Source: Phoronis australis (Eukaryota > Phoronida > Phoronidae). From it: a stretch of DNA of 48,439 nt. Below the pieces are notes generated by a model, which worked only from the letters and a program-made list of their open reading frames with translations, was not told where the DNA came from and searched no databases. The translations under genes and the position numbers were made by a program. Position 1 is the first letter of the stretch. Each line of letters opens with the position of its first letter. This document shows positions 1-10,100 of this stretch, piece after piece. Location: contig NMRA01000012.1 in assembly GCA_002633005.1 (NCBI GenBank), positions 1,606,357 through 1,654,795 on the forward strand. Direction: 5' to 3'.

Positions 1-215
1 ATTATGCCTCACAAAGATTAAAACATCAAAGTCATGTTGTTGCGTGTGCTGTGTCAAAATGGCCAGTTTCCAATTTTGGGAAGTGAATAAAGGAAGTCCT
101 GCTCAAAGAGAAAGTTTGATAACGGGAGTTTTGTCAGGATTATTTGTTCGAGTTGGAAGGAATTAAAGACAACGACGGCCTCCTAAGGTGTCCCTCTATG
201 CGGAAAAGGCAGCTC
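1..215 (+). repeat. Dispersed repeat fragment (family F)
   Basis: Left-edge sequence matches 1653-1691 (TATGCCTCACA...CATGTTGTT) and 1830-1985 (AAAATGGCCAGTT... to GTGTCCCTCT). It lacks the left inverted arm present in the second copy. Confidence 0.7.
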
Positions 216-553
216 TTAAAGCAACGTGACTTTGATGTTTTAATTAGTGTGCGGCATAATTCTTCAAAGCTCCTCTGCCCTGGCCAGCTAGAGACAGTGA
301 TCACTGTCTACACTTCATTAACAAATGATCAGGAAGTTCCACTGTCTCAGTCACTTTAGAGGCCGGGCCATGGCACACACATCACTTTGAGTGCTCAAAA
401 CCATAGACAACTGCATTTAACAGAGATTGTATGTATTAGCCTGAATGCTTTTGCTTAAACTCTCCAGAACATATTGTTATTTTTTAAACTGACGACTCTC
501 ATTGCCGCATGTTAACAAACGACAGGTGGCGCCACAGAATTTCACTAATTTAC

Positions 554-704
554 CTTTGTGAAGTTCACGGTTCCAAACTTTGACAATGGTTTTTGCATGT
601 TTTCTGTGATGGATCAACCATAACGAAAGTGTCTGGATACTCTGTTGTGAATTGTTTAAGTCTGCGAGCTTTTTTACGAAATTGCTATCCGAGAAAGAAG
701 ACAT
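554..704 (-). CDS. RPRD1B: RPRD1-type Pol II CTD-binding protein, first coding exon (partial gene)
   Basis: The minus-strand ATG at 702-704 opens a 50-codon exon starting MSSFSDSNFVKKL, with NSQQSIQTLSLWLIHHRKHA at about residues 18-37 and VWNREL near residue 45. This is the start of the CTD-interacting domain (CID) of RPRD1A/RPRD1B (CREPT) as I know it; MSSFS and RKHA are closer to the B form, but an invertebrate gene would be the common pro-orthologue. The exon ends at a donor GTAAAT (minus strand, 553-548) in phase 1, as expected after the RELRKA-like segment. Family members dimerise, bind the phosphorylated C-terminal repeats of RNA polymerase II in the nucleus and recruit CTD phosphatase. 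Later exons are not seen to the left; bases 1-215 there are repeat. The gene is divergent from POLR2C, 361 bp between start codons. Confidence 0.85.
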
Positions 705-1065
705 TTCGTGAACGAATTGCTTGATTCACAACAACAAACAGCAAAAATCCAAGTCCTCGCTTTCTTTGACCTATTTTATCGTAGTGGAACATTCCAGCTT
801 TCGGGGTGCTTTTTGTACAAAGTTTTAGAAAGACCATCAAATCAGTTTCAATAGTTTAAAAATATATCCTATACCTATAAATAAGAATCACGTGAGCTTT
901 TTTTTACCAAAAATTATATTTTCATAGGAAGTAATTTCAAATGTACTTTACTTGTGGGATCGTGTTCCCTTCAATGGGTTGTTCTAAGACACGCCATGTT
1001 TGATCTAGTTCGTGAGAAGTGCTGAGCACAGAGGTACAAACCGGGTAAAAAACAGCGAATTGATA
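705..1065. promoter_or_regulatory. Divergent promoter region between RPRD1 and POLR2C
   Basis: The 361 bp between the two start codons must hold both 5' UTRs and promoters if neither has a far upstream non-coding exon. Visible elements are a palindromic E-box TCACGTGA at 888-895, a TATA-like TATAAATA at 876-883, and a YY1-like site at 991-1001 (reverse complement AAACATGGCGT). The region is not GC-rich. Motif roles are inferred from consensus only; the divergent arrangement itself is seen directly. Confidence 0.6.
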
Positions 1066-1151
1066 ATGCCGTATGCCAATCAACCGACTGTTCAGATATC
1101 TGAGTTAACTGACGAAAACATAAAGTTCGTCTTAGAAGACACAGACCTAAG
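1066..1151 (+). CDS. POLR2C: POLR2C exon 1 coding part
   Basis: Starts at the ATG of [10 protein letters not shown] and ends in CTA AG before donor GTTAGT (phase 2). It encodes residues 1-28 plus two bases of a Ser codon completed by exon 2. The start agrees with the conserved MPYANQP N-terminus of animal RPB3. Confidence 0.95.
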
Positions 1152-4100
1152 GTTAGTTGAATTGAACGTTTGAATAATGGCATCTAACTTGGCGCTTCTT
1201 TATGCCACTGTCGTCATTTGGTTTAGGCCTACACTAACTAAGTAATGATAAATAATAGGAGCCCAGGTTTAAATTAGACTCCACTTTCCAAGTGGAGTTG
1301 AGTCAAATACGTTTTCTCAACATTAACAATAAATAATATGACACATTTTGTGAGCTAGTCATCTTCTCAGGCTTAGATTTCTCAGACCTGTTAATCATGA
1401 GATCCTTGTCATTGACCTATGGCCAGTATGGGCCTATGGCTAATATGTTAACCCACTGTCTTTTAATATCTTTGTTTTTTACAGTGTTGCCAATGCTTTG
1501 AGGCGAGTGTTTATTGCAGAGGTGCCAACCATTGGTAAGTCAAAGGTCAAAAATCATTTAAATGCAAGACAGTGACCTCCATATAATAGCTGGCCTTTGA
1601 GACGGTGAAGCTCCTAATAGGCGCTTTATATGCTGGAAGCTTTTCGGTGAAGTATGCCTCACACTGAGTAAAACATCCAAGTCATGTTGTTATAAGTACC
1701 TTTTGCGTATAGAGGGACACTGTAGGAGGCTGTTGATGTCTTTAATTCTTGCCATCTTTTACAAATACTCCTGTAATCAAACACTACGTGCGTTCCTATT
1801 TTTACCGCATGTACCAGGAGTGCTCGCAGTGTTAAAAATGGCCAGTTGCCAATTTGGGCATCTGAACGAAGGACTGCTCGAAAAAACCTTGATTTTGGGA
1901 GTATTTGTTTGAGTTGGAAGGAAATAAAAATAAAAGACATCGACGGCTTCCTAGGATGTCCCTCTGTGTGCCAAGACGGTGGCACTGTCTAGTGAAATGC
2001 ATGATACTACCCAGTACGAAGCCCTGATTTGTCATATTTCAGTTTGTGGTTTAGAATGTAGATGTTCACTCATGGTTGACTGCCTTTCATATGATTTTGA
2101 ATCTGTCTGATAAGTGATGAAATGTTTAAATGCTGGTTGATCATGCCTCCGAATCATCAGATATGTGGGGGCTTGAAGTTTCAGTGAGTGTGAAAGAGGG
2201 TGATGACTTTAAGAAGAGGGAGAGAGACAGAGGGATGGAAAGGGGCTTCGGAAATATGACTAACTGGGGATTTGTAGACAAGCAAGAGAAGGGGAGTTGT
2301 GATGACCTTGGGAAATTTTTTTCAGATGTCTGCTTAATTCGCCACATGCCAATTTCATGGAGGGATTCTATCATATTTACAATTCGCCTTATCAATAAAT
2401 TGCTTTCTGAACATTAGCATCTGTCTTCCACTTGTTTCAGCCATTGACTGGGTGCAGATAGAAGCCAACTCAACAGTTCTGTTTGATGAATTCCTGGCCC
2501 ACCGCATCGGCTTGATACCACTGACTAGTGATGAGGCAGTGGACAGGATGCAGTACTTCAGGGTGAGTGCTGCTACCACTGACTGTGCTCCTCCTGTGAT
2601 TGGTTGTGAGAGCAACAAATGTAGCAGTGATTGGTTGTGAGCATTACAAACTGTGATTGATTTTGAGAGTTACGAATCTGCTTGTGATTGGTTGTGAGAG
2701 TTACAAGTGTGCGGGTGTGTAAAATGACAAACCTCAATCACATGAAAGGAAGCCATAATGGACAAAGCTCCTTAGTGATTTCCCCATGGTAAATGGAGAT
2801 ATTCTGCTGACTAGCACTGACAAAGCCATAGACTTAATACTGAATATTCCAATGCCATCACTTTTCAGTCATTGTATTTGCACTCCTTTAGACTTTGACC
2901 ACTGTTAGCATAATCACAGACGAAAAGTTTGTTGTCAGTAAATTTGGTGATGTTTTGCATTTGGTGGTACAGTATGTCAGCTCTCAGACTCTTTGACCAG
3001 CTACTGGAAAATCTGTGTCTGCACTGGTCATGAGGCAATAACACATGGATTTCTCTGTTACCAATTTGGGACAAAAGTAATTGACATTTGATCTTTCGGT
3101 GAAGCATTTATTTGATATTACTTAATCTTCTATTAAAAATAAAATTCCCTGTACACTTTAATGTGTCCTCAATTGGTGTGATATTGCCGTACATTTCATT
3201 TCACAATGTGGTTTTGTAGGACTGTGTATGTGACGAGTTCTGTCCCGAGTGCTCCGTGGAGTTCCAGTTAGAAGTGAAATGTATAGATGACCAGACGCGA
3301 GCCGTGACCACGGCCGACATGATATCCAGCAACACAAAAGTTATCCCAGTAAGTCGCTTAGTGAAGCTTATCAGTGGGTTGGAAGTATGTGGTGGGGTGA
3401 CGTTACTTAACATCAACGCTAACAATATCAGGGGAGGGAGGCATAGATATCTGTTTTGATTTAACATTACCACCTAGAACAGTATATTTCTTAGATTAGC
3501 TCCAAGGTGTAATGGAACTCTCATCCTCGGTGGTCACAGTCCCATACTTTGCGGGCATAGTAAAGTCACCAGCCTTGATTTTAGCAAATAACTGGCAGCC
3601 AATGGTGAGAACTGGCCATTTCTAATAAAATGACAAAAACAGTAAATACAGACTTTGTTGTTTCACAGCTCTGGCCAAAGCTAATATTTTCACATAGTCA
3701 ACTCTCATCTAACATTAATCTCAAAAGTGCGTTTTTCAAACCTAAAACCGAGCGACTCCCTTTAAAAGAAGTAGGTGTTCTTTCACACTGCAGAGGGAGT
3801 GCCCATGTCACAAGGATGGTGACATATCTTAATATGTTATTGTAAGCATTTGCTCGTTTGCTAGTTTGACCTCTTTACTGGTCTTTGACATTGTTGATCT
3901 TAGAATTTGAGGGATTTCATCTACTGCACTGCAGTCATTTTTATATGCTCTGCAGCAGTGTGGACATCACAGATAGCTTGATAGTTAATATCCCATGTGT
4001 ATTCAGTCGCTGACTCCACTGTGGTGTTTAAAACATCCAATGCTGGTGGGAAGAGTTGGCCATACAAATGTTCATGAATATGAAAACTGGTTTTGTGAGT

Positions 4101-7100
4101 TATGTTATTTTGGCTGTGTGGAAGACAAATGCCACTTTCTGTTAGGTTTTACTGTGCGTGCTTATCAAGATCTTCAGGTATAATACTTCAGTATTCACTT
4201 TTGTCCTCTCCCACGGTATTTAAATTTGATTTTTTCATGGGAACTCCTGATATCTCACGGCATGTCTAAAATTCACCCATTGTGTTCTCAAGCATCACAG
4301 TTTACTGTCTAGTTTATAGCACACATGACAATTTAATATCTTGTATTTGTTTTTGGGTCATTAGCCATATTATTCCTATAAATCTCAAAATGACTTGGTG
4401 ACATGTTAGCCTTATGATGGAAAACAATGCTTGTCACTTGAGTGCATAAGAACTGGAAGCATGGGTCCTGTGTATCAGGCTTTGTTGTCTGATTGCGGGT
4501 GGTAAGCAACTATCAAAAACAACTATGAACTAAAAGCGAGCCTGCACGAAATGTTCTGGAGGCATGGGGCATCCGTTCACGCTGAAGTTAAATCTCACTA
4601 CCTGAAATCCATATTATAAATCGGTGTCACATGTCCCCAAGTTATTTATGATGTAACCAGATGTTTGCAAGTTGTTTACAGTCCCACAATGTATTTCAAA
4701 AACGACAACAGCCCCGTACATGAAATACCTCGAATTATTCCACGTTTGGGTAAACAACCCAAGAAATCACCTTAGCTTGGTTTGTATGGCATAATAATTT
4801 GCAAAAATTTGCTGAAGTTAGTATAATAAAGCTCTGAAGAATAGAAAACAGTCATTTTAGGAAATATTTTTGTCTCAAACTGAAGAATGTTACCATTAGA
4901 CACTGCTACTTCTTTTAGTAAGTGTGAATAAACAAAATTCTAGTAAACAGTCCAGAGCAAGAACACAAAGGGTTTTTACAAATTTTACTCAGTATTGAAG
5001 AACAGGATTCTTGTCATAATGAAATGCCCGGCTAGGTATTTAGCCATTTTTGTCACACGTCAAGACTTTATCAAATTTTGGCATTGCGCAATTTACTATT
5101 TTTAAAATGGAAGTTCCTTGGCTCATTTAATGTTGTCTTGTCGTGTCAGTTCATTATACACTGTTGCAGGTAACGTCACGACGGAAAGAGGAAGAGAGTA
5201 AATATGGCGAGGTTGAAGGTAAGAGCGCAAGTATGGTGTCATTTGTTGGGAAAGGTTAAACGTCACAACTAATAATTCCTATTGTTGTGTTTGGTCATGG
5301 AACCTATTTCTGACCTTATTGCATTGGTAGTATGAATTGAGCCGTCCGTCAACTCATCCTGCTGAGCAAACTTCTCTTCTCGTCTGTTACACCATACAAA
5401 CTTTGTTGTCCTGCGTAACTCGTGTGAGGCTGCCCTTGAATTATTGTTTGTTGCCGTTTGTCCAATCCCTACTGCCTTGTGTGTACGATAAATTTCCATT
5501 TTTAGTTTTCAGGACATGTACAGCAAATATGTTGTATTTTCAATTATAAAAACAATTTTTCGTCAGATATCAAAAATATTTTAAAGTCTCTCACATTTCT
5601 ACGTGTTGGTCACAGAGAGGAACCAAACTTAATTTTAATGGGGCTCCACTTGTTAACGGGGCATGCCTTTATAATGGGACAAATATGTTACATTTACAAC
5701 TAAAATCTGATATCAAATACAGTATATCCAGATGCGTACATAATTTACCATAAGATTGGTCACACAAGGGGAAATAAATATGACTTTTTGTGTTAAACTA
5801 CACTTTTTATATTAGTGAATATGCTTGGCCGAGGTTACTGTGCTGAGTAAATATGTTTACAAGGCCTAACGCTGATTGAAACTTACTCAGCACAGCAACT
5901 GAGGCAATAACATTAACCTAAAACGCTTGTAGTTTTATTCCCTTTTTTTCACCAACTCCCGTGTAAAGTTGTGTCAATACAATAACCTAGGTTAGGGTAT
6001 GGAAATGTGACAAGTTATTGTACAAGCATTTCTAGACGTATGAGGTATAAATTTAATTTTAATTGGCTTGTCTTACTAATTTTTCCCCAGACATACTTAT
6101 TGTAAAACTGCGCAAGGGCCAGGAGCTGAAGTTTCGGGCATTCGCCAGGAAGGGCTTCGCTAAAGAACATGCCAAGTGGAACCCGACGTGTGGTGTGGCC
6201 TTCGAGTATGACCCTGATAATGCCCTTAGACACACACTCTATCCTAAACCTGAAGAATGGTGAGTGTGACTAACTACGAAATTGGTACCATCGGGCGCAA
6301 TGTCTTAATGAGATACATGCATCAGTAGAGTGCAACATTGATTCGTTGAGGAAGGAATTTATAGAAATTTGATTAATGTTTATTTAGGGCTGTTCCAGCA
6401 AAATCTGTGTGGGAGGGGGGGGAAGGCAACTGAAATAAAAATTTATGGGTGGTTGCGTTTGATTTAAATTCAAAATGGCTGGTGGTCGTACTTCAAAAAA
6501 ATAAAAATTTACAGGTCGTTGTTGTTTCATTGGGCCATAAATGTTTGATGGTGGGTAATTTTAGTAAATTTTATAAACAATCCGCACAGAATCAAAAACT
6601 GAAACAAAAATGCAACTTGCAAAAAGCTCCGACTTTTTCACTCCCTCCGATCTCCTCATCGGCATGCCCATAACACCAGTTAACCACAGGTGCTCGAATT
6701 TCTCGATGGCTAAAAACCATATATAAGAAACATATGTTTTCTTAGTAATGAATGANTTAAAATGGAAGTTCCTTGGCTCATTTAATGTTGTGTTGTCGTG
6801 TCAGTTCATTATCCACTGTTGCAGGTAACGTCACGACGGAAAGAGGAAGAGAGTAAATATGGCGAGGTTGAAGGTAAGAGCGCAAGTATGGTGTCATTTG
6901 TTGGGAAAGGTTAAACGTCACAACTAATAATTCCTATTGTTGTGTTTGGTCATGGAACTTATTTCTGACCTTATTGCATTGGTAGTATGAATTGAGCCGT
7001 CCGTCAACTCATCCTGCTGAGCAAACTTCTCTTCTCGTCTGTTACACCATACAAACTTTGTTGTCCTGCATAACTTGTGTGAGGCTGCCCTTGAATTATT

Positions 7101-10100
7101 GTTTGTTGCCGTTTGTCCAATCCCTACTGCCTTGTGTGTACGATAAATTTCCATTTTTAGTTTTCAGGACATGCTCAACAGCAAATATGTTGTATTTTCA
7201 ATTATAAAAACAATTTTTCGTCAGATATCAAAAATATTTTAAAGTCTCTCACATTTCTACGTGTTGGTCACAGAGAGGAACCAAACTTAATTTTAATGGG
7301 GCTCCACTTGTTAATGGGGCATGCCTTTATAATGGGACAAATATGTTATATTTACAACTAAAATCTGATATCAAATACAGTATATCCAAATGCGTACATA
7401 ATTTACCATAAGATTGGTCACACAAGGGGAAATAAATATGACTTTTTGTGTTAAACTATACTTTTTATATTAGTGAATATGCTTGGCCGAGGTTACTGTG
7501 CTGAGTAAATATGTTTACAAGGCCTAAGGCTGAGTGAAACTTACTCAGCACAGCAACTGAGGCTAATAACATTAACCTAAAACGCTTGGTAGTTTTATTC
7601 CCTTTTTTTCACCAACTCCCGTGTAAAGTTGTGTCAATACAATAACCTAGGTTAGGGTATGGAAATGTGACAAGTTATTGCACAGGCATATCTAGACGTA
7701 TGAGGTATAAATTTAATTTCAATTGGCTTGTCTTACTAATATTTCCCCAGACATACTTATTGTAAAACTGCGCAAGGGCCAGGAGCTGAAGTTTCGGGCA
7801 TTCGCCAGGAAGGGCTTCGCTAAAGAACATGCCAAGTGGAACCCGACGTGTGGTGTGGCCTTTGAGTATGACCCTGATAATGCCCTTAGACACACACTCT
7901 ATCCTAAACCTGAAGAATGGTGAGTGTGATTAACTACTATATTGGTGCCATCGGGCGCAATGTCTTGATGTGCATTACTTTTTAATTAATGAGATACATG
8001 CATCAGTAGAGTGCAACATTGATTCGTTGAGGAAGGAATTTGTAGAAATTTGATTAATGTTTATTTAATATTTAATTGTACTGTGTGTTGAAATACTCCT
8101 TGTGGAATGAAGTGACTCGTAAAGAAGAACATGTGAACACTTGTTTTTTTAGTTTAGTTAATGTCTCACTTGGGAGCTCAGACCACTGACTACATGTACA
8201 CTCTGCACACTTGTCAGTCTCCTCTAGGGATAGTCATAGACCTTATACTGCAAGTTTATCCTCATACTGGCATTCTTATTTTTACAGGCACAAGAGTGAA
8301 TTTTCAGAGTTAGGAGAAGAAGAACGTAAGTGAACTAGTGGGGGGGAGGATTGTGAGCCTGCATGTGAAGTGGTCGCCAAACATTGACTGCAGTGTCACT
8401 AGTAGGGGTGTGGTGTACTTTGTATTGAATTGATGCACATTGCGTTCTGGGTGGATCATGAATTTCAGAAGGTCATTCATGGCTTGGACAGTGTGATTTT
8501 ACTGTGTAGAGAGATGGAGCATTCAAACACTGCCTGTATGTATCTATGTAGCAGAGAGATGATACATTCAAACACTGCCTGTATGTATCTATGTAGCAGA
8601 GAGATGGAGCATTCAAACATTGCCTGTATGTATCTATGTAGCAGGCATTGATTGAAACGGATACTAAATCTTCACAGCTATTTGTTGTAGCTATGAACCC
8701 ATGTTCTGTCAAATAATCTTTAACGTTTGGTTGAGACCTTGCGTTGCTGTAAAACTGGTCTCGCCCGATTTCTAGACTTCGAAAAATCTGTTTAATGTTG
8801 GAGATCATGCTCAGTGCTTAAAATAACTCCCCTAAACCAAGGCTTGGAATTTCCGAGGAAATGCGGATTTCCGCTTTTTTCAAATGTTCTGTCCGCGTAT
8901 TTTATTATATTTCTACGTAAAAAAAAATCGGATTTGATGTAAAATTTCCGCGGCAAATTTCTTTCTTACCGCGGCGTTGCCGACGTCTTTCACCTCGAAA
9001 AGCGCAAGTTGCTCTTTATGTTTCGGAGGAACGTAAATTGTCAACATTGCCGGGGCATCTGGGATAGCGTGGTTAATTTTTCAATGGCGTCCCGTGTGAT
9101 TGTAAACCGCGGTGACAAATACTACGACTCTGCAGCCAAAAATGTGTGGAGGTGGGAGTGGACAGACGAGCTAAAAAGACGCAGACGCACGCTTCTGGAG
9201 GTGGTACCGTTTTTTTTTTGTCCTCCCGATTTTTGTCGGCAAAAGGCCCACATCGACTATTTCAAGGCTGGGAAGCATGCATGTTTTGGGCCGTAAATAT
9301 TTCCACTTTTTTGTCATTGGTCATTCCAAGCCAACATGTACAGCCTAGTTTCAAGCAGTAACAAGCCCTCAAAATTTCCTGCTAGGTAATAAATCACTCG
9401 TAAGGAACAATTTGAGACCATTTTTATGTGCCCACATATTTATATGTGGACGCATTATGCCGTCATTTCCGTCCGTCCGTCCGGGCGGTGTCTGTCCGGC
9501 GTCTGTCCAGCGTCCGCTGCTCTTTCTCCAAAACCCTTTGACATACGTTCATGAAATTTGGCACATATGTTCCATTCATAAATGGGACGGCATGAGCGAA
9601 CTGTCGGACGAATCCGACTACCGATGTGACCCCTAGTGGCAATTTTAGTTTTTTACGCTTACCTTTGTATCTTCAAAAGTCCTGAATGAATTTTCATGAA
9701 ATTTGGTGTGTAGGCACCTATTAGTGAGATGACGCTATCCTCCCAATTTCGGATGGATTCGACGTAGTTTGCGCCACATAGTCGCCATTTTTACTGTTTT
9801 TGCGTCTACCCCTGTATCAACCAAACCACTCATAGGATGATTGTGAAAATTGGCATGTATATGCTTACTGTAAAGAGGACGGGTGACGATGATTTTTCGA
9901 CGATTTTGACTACTGTGGCGTCTCCTAGTGGCAGTTTTGTTTTTTTGGCGCCTATGGCTGTATCTCCTAAACCGTTCGTAGGATCTTTACTTAATTTAGC
10001 AAGTGTATTTATATGATGTTGACTACGGATGACTATGACTTTCGGATAGATCTGACTACTGCTGTGCCCCCTTGTGGCAATTTTAGTTTTTTACGTTGAA

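Larger units (their letters stand above)
5102..6386 (+). repeat. Direct repeat copy 1 carrying POLR2C exons 5-6
   Basis: About 1285 bp that recur at 6757-8067 at an offset of 1655-1660 bases. The exons are almost identical, whereas the introns differ by scattered substitutions and small indels. Bases 6387-6755 between the copies are found only once. Confidence 0.9.
6757..8067 (+). repeat. Direct repeat copy 2 carrying POLR2C exons 5-6
   Basis: Second copy, starting at the base after n (6756). Relative to copy 1 it has a 3-base insertion near 7172, single-base insertions near 7565 and 7588, and a roughly 22-base insertion near 7970. The junction at an ambiguous base suggests two haplotype contigs laid end to end. 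Confidence 0.9.

Noticed and set aside
1659-2035. Overlapping ORFs on both strands
   Set aside because: They fall within the family F foldback element; complementary arms produce mirrored ORFs.
8430-8808. Repetitive ORFs around CMYLCSREM and its antisense partner
   Set aside because: Product of a 45-bp tandem repeat in POLR2C intron 7.
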